This document shows, one piece after another, positions 38,701 through 46,300 of a DNA stretch of 64,000 bases. This stretch comes from Kistimonas scapharcae (lineage in GTDB: Bacteria > Pseudomonadota > Gammaproteobacteria > Pseudomonadales > Endozoicomonadaceae), in contig NZ_BAABFL010000481.1 of NCBI RefSeq assembly GCF_039540975.1, positions 66,574 through 130,573 of the forward strand, read 5' to 3'. The stretch's first letter is position 1, and each line of letters starts with the position of its first letter. The position numbers and the translations under genes are program-made. Below the pieces are notes generated by a model that was given only the letters and a program-made list of their open reading frames with translations, had not been told where the DNA came from and made no database searches.

Positions 38701-39535
38701 TGCGTCTGGTGCGACGGCCAGTGAAAGAACGGTAACGGGTTATCTCGATGGGGTCGATTTCGGGACGCAGTCCGGCGCCGTTCCGGTCAGCGCGCACAGT
38801 GACCAAATCGCTTTTGGATCCAATCCTGACAGTACCAAAATACACAGCGGTGATGTGGCCAGTGCCGGTAATTATTTCCAGGGTGATATCGATGAGGCCA
38901 GCCTCTATAACCGGGCGTTAACGGATGCTGAGGTCAAGGTGCTGGGTGGTGCGGATCAGACGGAAACCTTCACGTATGAGGTGTCGGATGGCTCGAACAC
39001 CAGCACGGCCACGCTGGACATTGATGTGATGCATACCCTGGACAGCACCGGCGGCATTGATGGCACCGTCAATGGCGAGACCCTGACGGGTACCGCGTTT
39101 GGTGAACAGATCAATGGCATGGCCGGCGATGACACCCTGCTGGGCCTCGATGGGGATGACTTCATGATCGGCGGCGCCGGCAATGACACCCTGACCGGCG
39201 GCGCGGGTTCCGATACCTTTGTCTGGATTGCCGGTGATGAAGGGACCGCGTCCACCATCGCGGTGGATACCATTACCGATTTCGACGCCAGTGTCAGTGG
39301 CGATGCCATCGACCTGAGCCAGCTGTTGTCCGGTGAAACACCGGAAACCATTGACCAGTTCCTGGATGTGGCGGTGGTCAATGGCAGTACCGAGATCAGT
39401 ATTCATCCGACAGGCGAGGGCGGGGATGTGACCCAGAAGATTGTCCTGCAGGATGTTGACCTCTCCAGCCTGGGGGATAACAACGCCATCCTGAATACCC
39501 TGTTGCAGAACGGCAACCTGCATCTGGATGGGTAA
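29765..39535 (+). CDS. Giant RTX adhesin 2, type I-secreted, multi-domain (3256 aa)
   Basis: This is a paralogue of the preceding gene, 52 bases downstream, with its own GGGAGG site four bases before ATG. Approximate domains: acidic disordered N-terminus (1-200); a run of VCBS/cadherin-like domains (202-756); a discoidin (F5/8 type C)-like module (762-916, with SGWLQVDTGEPITIWRYDL and TYRYFKLDIS); more VCBS and repeat domains (916-1261); laminin-G-like modules (1266-1482, 1594-1796) with cadherin repeats; a cadherin-like domain split by a laminin-G-like insert (1894-2196); a jelly-roll-like module (2202-2356); the module set shared with adhesin 1 (2476-3090); RTX nonapeptides (about 3120-3150); and a complete T1SS C-terminal target domain ending LLQNGNLHLDG. 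Predicted to be secreted by the upstream exporter and to bind glycans or host matrix; ligand unknown. Confidence 0.9.
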   Translation: MADNENKQTGAESANGPNEPVKPTPEETQEPREEQAHASPPVQPVVVPPAQEQPEGEEQTAEESVDPAIVVDGVTYDRYGNQQFPEEPGNPFMPEDVDDLDEGQSGYTVLTQNLQARDFQQPSSTSSRDDADHRQNAQGSQQQLEEKLDESPFVTRTESSILDIETDGIDKASDRAPGTQSEPEREQAPLVQEYAVPAAVVRVNEIPVAREDRGEGDENAVFRMDVLANDTDANTDDGPANFTLDHVAIVAVNGDVETGRGQVSIVNRQLQFDPNGDFDALAEGESATVVVRYTMSDRFGGTSESTATLTITGSNDAPFVSRAITSGAGADDAGYTLDLLSHAGDVDVSDTLSVQDGSVRLISGDDSGIRIIGNQMTVDPSAYAYLENSEQVVIEYRFTVEDDKGGTVEQVATITMTGTNDMPVAVADVGSASENQVLMLDVLANDTDADTGDTYETLNLDRAEIVDSNGNPLTGQGSVTISNRQLRFEPGTDFDELATGETATVTVRYEISDRAGATSEATATITVTGTNDAPVASADTHTGHENETLTIDVLANDTDADHNDDTANFSLDSVQIVDGDGNPLSGQGTVSVVNNQLQFVPGSDFDSLASGESTTVTVRYVMSDDEGATSESTATITVTGTNDAPVATDNTFTLAEDNSYTFSATDFGFTDVDGDSLHSVTITQAPTAGTLTLNGDLVSDGQPIAAAEIGSLVFTPAANAHGTDYADIQFTVSDGIASSATQTLTFDVTSVNDGPVAVADGNMTDPTISALTANTDQGFVVSASGQVNAGYAAYKAFDGVDASSANNVNSWATAGRSGWLQVDTGEPITIWRYDLKAIGRDQGREPRDWQLLGSNDGVNFEVIDSHSSVTDWSLREVKDFELDEPATYRYFKLDISSNNGDSYTGVDGFQLFQVATTDEGDSLTLDVLANDVDVDVDDGPANFSLDNVEIVDADGNPVTGQGTVSIVNNQLRFDPGSDFDYLSTGDNATVQIRYTMSDDEGASSSVTTTIAVNGTNDAPVVTMPVTPFTYTENDGEATVLNTVTLSDADSSTLQSATVQVTGNYQTGEDALAFTDQNGITGSWDAATGTLTLTGSASQENYQAALRSITYSNSSDDPDTGDREVSFTVSDGTETSGAVSRTIQVAAVNDGPELANNTLSIDEGATVVLTADNLSATDLDHDDSGLTFVVSNVQNGAFSGTGVTDNGDGTFSFTQQQLLDGEVSFTHDGGEVQPSYSVTVTDGVAVTASAPATINFTNVNEAPELDPVNSIDVSVAYSFSEGSGTSASDIGDGDQALTFSGSATWGTGHDGTGSAFEMDGTSGAGEISGLQTGGAMTISTWVKFDSFSQNWSRVFDFGDGANDDNILLGHVGTSNTLGFQIQDANGVNHQLQVSNFFTAGEWVHVAATVDSSGMMTVYKNGVEAGTLQGVVPPEKVRTNNFIGKSNWSNDGYMDGAVDDFAVFNEALDATQISNLYQASQLEDFIDDFSVNENAADGTVVGQVTASDVDAGDTLTYSLLDDDGGRFAIDSSTGEITVADGTLLNHEGDTTHNVRVQVTDSGGLTSEQDYTIQVGDVNEAPTAVSLAVDAAVAPSAPTAQAAWDFNNNYESDAGGNSFSGGTPTFVDGPNNQFDNALQFDGSNSSFIASLDASETSYSIGFWFRTTGSGGMAEMTTAANLGAADREIWIDSDGRINARIWSEETITSDASTAFNDGEWHYVVHSVGGDVGGQTLFVDGSAVASGSMTASDFNWQDSIRLGTTHSSFGGAFTGDIAGLQVFDQAVTAAQIPELMADVANIDAVLDENTTTAVTIGTVTATDPDTDNEAFSQHSFTVSDNRFEVVNDELRLKAGQVLDHETEASISVTVTAVDDNGNGLSGGSQTFTILVQDVNDAPTVADQTFTINEDASHQFTADDFTIADQDAGDTHTVTITAINGDGTLYKQPTPDLHFDFSDSSDIANDTRNEIQGTSQGVEQATDVDRGEVAQFDGSTHEYIQLDPAYDLGSEWTISVSFNDLFLDNNLWNTLTRGNNDHQIIFHNTTGELGTFDNAGGTGFHGSGYFASSIGDGWHDLVAVGENGTTTFYIDGVEVGSSDFQSTADIVTVGNYIGNNQPFAAQLDDFQIVNEALAPSPVEGQPFGTTAVAANDTFTTDELQELVFVPDANASGDAYASIEFKATDNNGLESSVQTLTFDVTPVTDAPTITLNNEVYSDLALDTELIASGDLSASTGWDLSGSVAISGGRMTFSSGETPITGVAEQTFAIHPDVSYSLSLGFASANTNPVSGRIEIIDADSGAVLASQDVNPNSQTYQTLNLDFTGIAAGNAILRITDTSSTTASRDLWVDNVSIQAASADNGHIPTGVGVYGQEDQAIAVDLDVATPDSDGSETLAIELTGIPADVVLTDGTNTLTSTGEALDVSGWDLGSLTLTAPESNTDFTMTVTATTTETATGATEVTAQAINVHIQPDQDPDIDGELNIVAPDDLVTHTVTEAFLLSNASDAQGDALSIQDVSIDGVSAHRHDFQTSFSAGTGGSVSVNGDTLTLTSGTEENVVLIDTTGGGTRSADLHLDFTVAPTDGHTTRNNFIVFDYVDANNYKTIGSYDGSGSPIWRVEQWTNGTSTPLSEFNESGANSNINTERHYEVDIIDNRVSLTVDGVEKIAHQFSENISDGELGVMNRGNSVSTYTLNGAEWDIYPDNEHTVYDNNDGTWTIRTGDDLAGDLTLDYNVSDGTNTTAASATIELDHAVDASIQLSDTTGISDDVLPVETTATGDTLTVSSVNGQAVAATGTTSIAGEYGTLDIAADGSWNYNLDPAFASVDLDSNLMARWTFDEGTGTTVADSSTVDSIADNGTLAGATFVSDGVSGGAVSFDGVNDRITVANSAEINTYSGTTAENNIVSADVTERTISLSFRIDPANDLSGTQILFEEGGSTNGLNIYINNGNLYVGAWSESDSWNGAFIGTSLDNLDAGWHSVTMVLDASGATASERTVTGYLDGVDFGTQSGAVPVSAHSDQIAFGSNPDSTKIHSGDVASAGNYFQGDIDEASLYNRALTDAEVKVLGGADQTETFTYEVSDGSNTSTATLDIDVMHTLDSTGGIDGTVNGETLTGTAFGEQINGMAGDDTLLGLDGDDFMIGGAGNDTLTGGAGSDTFVWIAGDEGTASTIAVDTITDFDASVSGDAIDLSQLLSGETPETIDQFLDVAVVNGSTEISIHPTGEGGDVTQKIVLQDVDLSSLGDNNAILNTLLQNGNLHLDG

Positions 39536-39544
39536 TCTGTAACG

Positions 39545-39572
39545 GCCGGTTTGTCATGTGTGGCAAGCCGGC
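39545..39572. terminator. Hairpin between convergent adhesin 2 and AraC genes
   Basis: GCCGGTTTG (39545-39553) pairs with CAAGCCGGC (39564-39572), a 9-bp stem including one G-T pair and a ten-base loop. It lies in the 45-base gap between two convergent genes and could stop transcription from both sides, but there is no T tract. Confidence 0.45.
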
Positions 39573-39580
39573 TGATCACG

Positions 39581-40648
39581 TCAGGCCGGTGCTTCTTCCG
39601 GTCTGTTCGCTTTTGCTGGTACTTTTCGTGCGGCGGCGCGTTCGCGCCTTTTGCTGCGCCGGTACTCTATGGGCGTCAGGCCGGTCCAGCGCTTGAAGGC
39701 CCGGTAGAAGGTGCTGGGTTCGGAAAAGCCGGTCAGGTAGACAATCTCGTCAATGGATTCATCCGTCCGTGCCAGCAACCGCCGGGCGAGGTTGCTCCGG
39801 TAACCGGCCAGCAACTGGTTGAAACTGGTTTCCGCTTCCGCCAGTCGGCTTCGCAATGTTCTGGCAGTAATCTCCAGTCGTTCCGCTACGGATTCCAGAC
39901 TGACCTGGCCGGAGTCCAGCAGTTCGCCGATGACCCGGGTGACTGCCATGACCACATCCTGCTTTTCCAGTCGGGCCATCTGCTCGGAGGCTACCTGCTC
40001 GTGGGCACGCATCAGCTCGGGCTCGGCGTGCAGGGAGCGATAACTGAGGACGGCCGGGTCAAAGACCAGTTCATCCGCCTCATCACCGAAGCTAACCGGG
40101 CAACCGAACACCCGCTGGTATTCACTGTCATCCCCCACGCCTTCATGGGAGAAGGTGATGGCCAGCGGTTTAAATGCACCGTCTGTGACATGCTGGAAAA
40201 AACGGATGACACCCAGCATGATGCTGTCGCTCAGGTGCCGGATGCTGACGGCATCGCCGGTGGTGGGCGCCACCACCAGCGCACAACGGTCGTCGGTGAT
40301 TTCCAGCCGGCCGCAGATGGCGTCACTCAGCAGGCGCTGGTAGCGCAGTGCCCGTTGCAGCCCTTCCTCAAAGGTGTGGCTGCTCAGGAACAGGTATTCC
40401 AGCACCTGGCCGCGAAACAACGGCGTGTTTTCACCAAGATGTAAACCGATTAATGGGTCCCCGGTGACATCCTCACAGGCCTGCCAGAAGAGTGTTTGTG
40501 CATGATGGGGGGTTCGGGTGCGTTGGTCGGCCAGCAGTTGCGCCGTGATATTGCAGCGTTTGTAGATCGGTGTGGGATCAATCCCGGCATTCATGAAGGC
40601 CTGGTGTGCCATCCGTACCAGGATGCCTGCGTCTTTTAATTCGCTCAT
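39581..40648 (-). CDS. AraC-family transcriptional regulator (OruR-like)
   Basis: The 355-aa protein has the two-part layout of OruR/ArgR-type AraC regulators: an N-terminal ligand-sensing domain (about 15-200, including LIGLHLGENTPLFRGQVLEY) and a C-terminal pair of helix-turn-helix motifs (about 240-335) with SVAERLEITARTLRSRLAE and IVYLTGFSEPSTFYRAFKRW followed by TGLTPIEYR. It is divergent from the MaoC-type gene with 259 bases between, so that gene, and perhaps the thiolase and reductase at 7.5-10.4 kb, are its likely targets. Regulation of the adhesins cannot be excluded. The effector molecule is unknown. Confidence 0.9.
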   Translation of the reverse strand: MSELKDAGILVRMAHQAFMNAGIDPTPIYKRCNITAQLLADQRTRTPHHAQTLFWQACEDVTGDPLIGLHLGENTPLFRGQVLEYLFLSSHTFEEGLQRALRYQRLLSDAICGRLEITDDRCALVVAPTTGDAVSIRHLSDSIMLGVIRFFQHVTDGAFKPLAITFSHEGVGDDSEYQRVFGCPVSFGDEADELVFDPAVLSYRSLHAEPELMRAHEQVASEQMARLEKQDVVMAVTRVIGELLDSGQVSLESVAERLEITARTLRSRLAEAETSFNQLLAGYRSNLARRLLARTDESIDEIVYLTGFSEPSTFYRAFKRWTGLTPIEYRRSKRRERAAARKVPAKANRPEEAPA

Positions 40649-40907
40649 GTTACTGCCCGGCTTCTGTTGTTATTCCGTCAGTCCTTTGCGGCGGCTGTTA
40701 GTGTCAGCACCTTGGCTGTACGGGGTGTTATTGCCTGATCGTGCCGTATTCGTTTCGCTATCTTAGAGAGGATTGGGGGGGATGACAATCGGTTACGGCG
40801 GCGTCATTGGCAATCGGGCAGGGAGCCGGGGGTGAATCAGCCAATGCGACGCGACCGGTGCGTGTAAGAATCGAGGACTTGTCAGTCCCAGACATCGGTG
40901 CTCCATC

Positions 40908-41756
40908 ATGCAGGCAGACACGTTATCGACCATTCCTTCTTTGTGGCGTCTCTATGCGGGCGCCGCTGTCAAACGCGGGCGTCCCACGGGCGATTCGCTG
41001 CCTGCCTTGTCCGTCAGTGTCGCCGGTGTGCGTGCTGATCGCCCCCAGGTGCAGGCGTATAACCGGGTCTGTGGGTTTGAACGGCAGGCAACGTTGGCGC
41101 CGACATTTCTGCATATTCTCTCTTTTCCGTTGCAGATGCATTTGCTGGTCCATAACGCCATGCCGCTGGCACCGGTGGGGCTGGTGCATGTTCGCAACCG
41201 GATTCGCCAATACCGGCCGGTCGAACAGGAGGAGCTGCTGTGGATTGACTGTACGGTGGGTGAAACCCGCCGGGTGGAGGCCGGGCTGGAGTTTGACTTC
41301 ATTACCCGCATCGAGGCGAACGGGGAACCGGTGTGGGACAGCGTCAGCACAACACTCTCGAGAATGTCGGGGAAGACGGCTGGCAAAAAGCCACGACGCC
41401 AGGAAGAAACGCTACCCGAACCGGATGAAAACTGGTCGCTTCCGCCCGATCTGGGGCGCCGGTATGGTGCGGTTTCCGGGGATCGTAATCCTATTCATCT
41501 CTATCCGTTCACGGCGAAACTGTTTGGTTTTCGGCGTCCTATCGCCCATGGTATGTGGTCCAAGGCCCGTTGTCTGGCGGCACTGGCGTCCACCATCGGG
41601 AATAAACCGTTTTCGGTTGATGTGCGGTTTAAAACCCCGGTCTACTTACCGTCCGAGGTGAGTTTTAGCCGACAATCGTCTGAATCGGGTGTCGATTTCC
41701 AACTGTATTCTACGGGGGGGCGGCCGCACCTTACCGGTGAGGTTGCCTGGCTTTAA
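40908..41756 (+). CDS. MaoC/PaaZ-type acyl dehydratase
   Basis: MaoC-type enzymes hydrate enoyl-CoA or dehydrate 3-hydroxyacyl thioesters using a hot-dog fold. The 282-aa protein has an N-terminal half-hot-dog resembling FAS1-type MaoC dehydratases and a C-terminal MaoC domain (about 180-280) with the hydratase-2 motif YGAVSGDRNPIHLYPFTAKL and the following FGFRRPIAHGMW; Asp and His in DRNPIH are the expected catalytic pair. Together with the thiolase and HMW reductase it would complete an acyl-CoA cycle, but those lie 30 kb away on the far side of the adhesin block. No strong ribosome-binding site precedes ATG 40908. Confidence 0.88.
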   Translation: MQADTLSTIPSLWRLYAGAAVKRGRPTGDSLPALSVSVAGVRADRPQVQAYNRVCGFERQATLAPTFLHILSFPLQMHLLVHNAMPLAPVGLVHVRNRIRQYRPVEQEELLWIDCTVGETRRVEAGLEFDFITRIEANGEPVWDSVSTTLSRMSGKTAGKKPRRQEETLPEPDENWSLPPDLGRRYGAVSGDRNPIHLYPFTAKLFGFRRPIAHGMWSKARCLAALASTIGNKPFSVDVRFKTPVYLPSEVSFSRQSSESGVDFQLYSTGGRPHLTGEVAWL

Positions 41757-41758
41757 CG

Positions 41759-41786
41759 TTGTCTCATAGAGCCGTCCCGCTATAAT
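41759..41786 (+). promoter_or_regulatory. Sigma-70-type promoter of tadA
   Basis: TTGTCT (41759-41764) and a perfect TATAAT (41781-41786) are separated by 16 bases, ending 30 bases before the tadA ATG. The -35 overlaps the last bases of the MaoC-type gene region, so tadA probably has its own promoter. Confidence 0.7.
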
Positions 41787-41816
41787 CCCGCCCTTTTGGA
41801 TGATGGCAGTAGCGTA

Positions 41817-42314
41817 ATGCAGGCGACTCAGGAAACCGATCAGCACTGGATGCAGCAAGCCTTGCGCCTTGCGCGACTGGGGGCAGCCCTGAACGAGGTA
41901 CCGGTGGGCGCTATTGTTGTGCATGAAAACCGCATCGTCGGGCGGGGGTACAACAGCCCGATCAGCCGGGTCGACCCGGTCGCCCATGCCGAGATCCAGG
42001 CACTGCGCGATGCCGCGGTCACCCTCAACAATTACCGGCTGGTGGACTGCGACCTCTACGTCACCCTGGAACCCTGCACCATGTGCGCCGGTGCCATTGT
42101 CCACAGCCGGATTCGCCGGCTGGTGTATGGCGCCACAGAACCCAAGGCCGGCGCCGTTGCCAGCCAGGCGGAGCTGCTGGACATGCCCTGGCTGAATCAC
42201 GTAGTGGCTGTTACCGGCGGCGTGCTGGAAGGGGAGTGTTCACAGTTACTGTCCGACTTTTTCCGCCGGCGCCGCCTGGAGAAAAAACAGGCTAAACAGC
42301 CGGGCTGTTGTTAG
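41817..42314 (+). CDS. tadA: tRNA-specific adenosine deaminase TadA
   Basis: TadA converts adenosine 34 to inosine in the anticodon of tRNA-Arg(ACG), an essential modification. From ATG 41817 the 165-aa protein has the cytidine-deaminase-type zinc site: His57-Ala-Glu59 in VAHAEIQ and PCTMC with Cys87 and Cys90. The proposed promoter lies 30 bases upstream. The gene is convergent with the lytic transglycosylase gene, with one base between the stops. Confidence 0.95.
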   Translation: MQATQETDQHWMQQALRLARLGAALNEVPVGAIVVHENRIVGRGYNSPISRVDPVAHAEIQALRDAAVTLNNYRLVDCDLYVTLEPCTMCAGAIVHSRIRRLVYGATEPKAGAVASQAELLDMPWLNHVVAVTGGVLEGECSQLLSDFFRRRRLEKKQAKQPGCC

Positions 42315-42315
42315 C

Positions 42316-43167
42316 TCAGTCTGACTGCGCCAGTATCTGCGGCTGTTGCAGGTGCTGGTAAAACAGGCGGATATTCTCCACATAACGCACCGGTTCTGAT
42401 CCGCGGGCATAGCCGTACCGTGTCTGGCGGTACCACCAGGATTGCTCCAGCAGGAGCAGGTGGAATCGGAGATCATGCCATTTGTCCGGATTGCCTCCAG
42501 CCTGGAGGGTAAGGTCACGGGCATCATACACATGCCCCATGCCGACGTTATAGGCAGCCAGGGCAATCCAGGTGCGATCAGGTTCCCGGATTGATTCAGG
42601 CAATCGGTCATGGATCCGGTTCAGGTACCGGGCACCACCGCGCACACTCTGCTCCACATCCAGCCGGTTTCGAACACCAACCTCCCGGGCCGTGGTGAGT
42701 GTCAGCATCATCATGCCCCGCACGCCGGTGGGTGACCTTGCCCTGGGCGACCAGTGGGATTCCTGGTAGCTGATGGCAGCCAGCAGGCGCCAGTCGATCT
42801 GGTGTGATTCGGCAATGCGGCGAAACAGCGCCTCATACCGTGGAAGGCGGTGTGCAATATGGGTGTTGATACTGACATTTTCGGCGGCAGACAGGGCCAC
42901 GGGAAAGGCATCCAACGGTGGATCAAAGAGTGGTGCCGCCTGGCGGTTGTCCAGGTAATAAGCCCAGCTCAGTTGCCGGTAGGATCGATTACTGTCACGG
43001 GTGTGCTCAGGTGATCCGGTTTGCTGATTGGCCACCATGGCTGGCAGGAACGCAGGACAGACGACGCCTGTGTCTGGTGGTTTGTCACAGCCGGTCAGCA
43101 GCAACACACTGATGATCCGCCACGAAACCAAGGAGCCGCGTGGATTTTTATAGTGAAGGCGTATCAT
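42316..43167 (-). CDS. MltF-like lytic transglycosylase lipoprotein lacking the solute-binding domain
   Basis: Lytic transglycosylases cleave the MurNAc-GlcNAc bond of peptidoglycan. From ATG 43167 the 283-aa protein begins with a lipoprotein signal ending LLLTGC, then about 70 residues of linker, and an SLT domain with LLAAISYQESHWSPRARSPT (catalytic Glu in QESHW), GVRGMMMLT and a C-terminal RYVENIRLFYQHL. These match MltF, but MltF normally has about 250 residues of periplasmic solute-binding domain between lipobox and catalytic domain; here only a remnant (SWAYYLDNRQAAPLFDPPLD) remains. An upstream in-frame ATG at 43263 would bury the signal peptide and is rejected. Confidence 0.82.
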   Translation of the reverse strand: MIRLHYKNPRGSLVSWRIISVLLLTGCDKPPDTGVVCPAFLPAMVANQQTGSPEHTRDSNRSYRQLSWAYYLDNRQAAPLFDPPLDAFPVALSAAENVSINTHIAHRLPRYEALFRRIAESHQIDWRLLAAISYQESHWSPRARSPTGVRGMMMLTLTTAREVGVRNRLDVEQSVRGGARYLNRIHDRLPESIREPDRTWIALAAYNVGMGHVYDARDLTLQAGGNPDKWHDLRFHLLLLEQSWWYRQTRYGYARGSEPVRYVENIRLFYQHLQQPQILAQSD

Positions 43168-43395
43168 TCTCAACACGATAACCGGTACTCCTTCATGGCG
43201 ATGATCAGCGCAGACTTTAGGGGCAATGACGGGGCATGAACGAAAATCGGGTAATAGCGTCAAAGAGAGTGAAACAGGGGTTTGCCGGGTGGTTCAGCCA
43301 CACGGCTTTCTGTATTATACGCGCACCCTGAGTACCCGCGCAGACTATTTGCGGTACTTACCAACCTCTCCCGGATTTCGAGGGTTCGTCTGACC

Positions 43396-46300
43396 ATGGA
43401 GATTCTACGCGGCAATCCCGCGCTTTCTTCTTTCCGTTCTGAGAGATTGCTGAAGGCGCTTCAGCAGCAGGTTACCGGTGTCACCGGTGTGTACGCTGAC
43501 TTCATGCATTTTGCGCGACTGACCGCTCCGCTGACCAGCGAGGAGCAGGGTGTCCTGCAACGGTTGTTGCGCTACGGTCCGGGCATTGAGGCCCAGGAAC
43601 CTGTCGGACAACTCTTCCTCGTGGTGCCACGGCCCGGCACCATCTCCCCCTGGTCCAGCAAAGCGACTGATATTACCCATAACTGCGGCCTTGGCCAGGT
43701 CCAGCGTCTGGAAAGGGGCATTGCCTACTATATCCAGACCGATGGGGAACCCGGTGCCGAAGCGCTGGCAAGGATCGGTGATAGCCTGCATGACCCGATG
43801 ACGGAGACCGTACTTCACAGCCTGGAGGCGGCCGAGTGCCTCTTCCGCGATGCCGAGCCACAGCCACTGACTTCGGTGGCGGTCATGGCTGAGGGGCGCG
43901 AGGCGCTGGAACTGGCCAACGCTGAATTAGGGCTGGCGCTGGCAGAGGATGAGATTGATTACCTGGTGGAGAATTTCACCCGCCTGCAACGGGACCCTAC
44001 CGATGTTGAGCTGATGATGTTCGCCCAGGCCAACTCGGAACATTGCCGGCACAAGATCTTCAACGCGTCCTGGGATATTGACGGTGAAGCGCAGGATAAA
44101 TCCCTGTTTGGCATGATCCGCAATACCTGGGAGATGCACAGCGATGGCGTGTTGTCTGCCTATAAGGACAATGCCGCCGTCATCACCGGCTCCCGCGCCG
44201 GCCGCTTTTTCCCCAACCCTGACTCCTGCGAATACGGTTTTCATGAGGAAGATGTCCATATCCTGATGAAAGTGGAAACCCACAACCATCCAACGGCCAT
44301 TGCCCCTTACCCCGGCGCCTCCACCGGTTCCGGTGGAGAGATCCGTGACGAAGGTGCGACCGGTCGTGGTGCCAAGCCGAAGGCGGGCCTGACCGGTTTC
44401 TCTGTCTCTAACCTGCGTATTCCCGGTTATGAGCAACCCTGGGAAGGGGATTTTGGCAAGCCGGACCGTATCGTCTCCGCCCTCGATATCATGATTGAGG
44501 GGCCGCTGGGCGGCGCCGGTTTCAATAATGAATTCGGTCGTCCCAATCTCTGCGGATATTTCCGGACCTATGAAGAGCAGGTCAACGGCCCGGCCGGTGA
44601 GGAAGTGCGTGGTTACCACAAGCCGATCATGATTGCCGGTGGCCTGGGCAACATTCGAGCTGATCATGTGCAGAAAGCCGAATTCGCTGCTGGCGCCAAG
44701 CTGATCGTTCTGGGTGGCCCGGCCATGCAGATCGGTCTGGGTGGTGGTGCGGCGTCGTCCATGAGTACCGGTGAAGGCCAGGAAGACCTGGATTTTGCCT
44801 CTGTACAGCGGGAAAACCCCGAAATGGAGCGCCGTTGCCAGGAAGTCATCGACCGCTGCTGGCAGCTGGGTGACAAGAACCCGATTCGCTTTATTCACGA
44901 TGTCGGCGCCGGCGGTCTGTCCAACGCGTTCCCTGAACTGGTGAGTGACGGTGGCCGCGGCGGCAATTTTGAGCTGCGCAACATCCCCAACGATGAACCC
45001 GGCATGTCGCCGCTGGCGGTCTGGTGCAATGAGTCTCAGGAACGCTATGTGATGGCTGTTGAGCCGGAGGATATGGCGCGCTTTGAAGCGATCTGTCGTC
45101 GGGAACGCTGTCCTTTCGCAGTGGTAGGTACCGCCACGGATGAAGAGCACCTGCGTCTGTCAGATAGCCATTTTGACAACAACCCGGTTGATATGCCGCT
45201 GGAAGTCCTGCTGGGCAAGGCGCCCCGTATGCACCGGTCGGTGGAACGCACCGATTTTGAGCGCAAGGCACTGAAGCTGGCCGGTATTGATTTGGCCGAG
45301 GCGACAGAGCGGGTACTCCGCCTGCCGGCAGTCGCTGGCAAGAGTTTCCTGATTACCATTGGTGACCGTTCAATCACCGGTCTGGTCAATCGAGACCAGA
45401 TGGTAGGTCCGTGGCAGGTACCCGTGGCGGACTGTGCCGTTACTGCGACCAGTTTCGATGTCTACACCGGTGAAGCCATGTCCATGGGCGAGCGTACGCC
45501 TGTGGCCTTGCTGGATGGCCCTGCATCCGGCCGTATGGCGATCGGTGAGGCGATCACCAATATTGCCAGTGCCCGGATTGGCAGCCTGTCTGATATTCGT
45601 CTGTCGGCCAACTGGATGTCTGCAGCGTCCCACCCCGGTGAAGGGGAGCGTCTGTACGATACGGTGAAAGCCGTGGGTATGGAATTGTGTCCTGAACTGG
45701 GTATCACCATTCCCGTGGGCAAGGATTCCATGTCCATGCGGACAGCCTGGAACGAGGATGGTACCGAGAAGTCTGTTACCTCACCGCTGTCGCTGATTAT
45801 TTCCGCGTTCGCGCCGGTTCAGGATATTCGCAAGACGGTGACGCCGCAGTTGAGGACGGATCTGGGCGACACCGAGCTGGTGTTGATCGACCTGGGGCGT
45901 GGCCGGAATCGCCTCGGTGGTTCTGCGTTGGCGCAGGTTTATCGTCAGTTGGGTGATGTGCCGGCTGACCTGGACAGCCCGGAAGACCTGAAAGCGTTCT
46001 TTGATGCAATCCAGCAGTTGATGGATGAGCAGAAGATCGTTGCTTACCACGACCGTTCAGACGGTGGTTTGCTGGCTACGTTGCTGGAAATGGCCTTTGC
46101 CGGCCATACCGGTATCCGGGTTGAGCTGGATAAGCTGGCGGAAACCCCGTCAGACCTGCTGCCGGCCCTGTTCAACGAAGAGTTGGGTGCAGTGATCCAG
46201 GTACGCCGTGAGGACAAGGGCTATGTGATGGACTGCCTGGCCGAGTTCGGTCTGTCAGGTTGTGTCCACAGTATCGGTACACTGGCGGATGAGCAGAATG

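Noticed and set aside
17374..39535. CRISPR-like or satellite repeats in the adhesin region
   Set aside because: The repeats are protein-domain repeats of about 100 codons with drift, not short identical repeats with unique spacers.
43282..43395. N-terminal extension of PurL from an upstream start
   Set aside because: The extra 38 codons do not resemble PurL; ATG 43396 gives 1300 aa beginning MEILRGNPALSSFR as in relatives.
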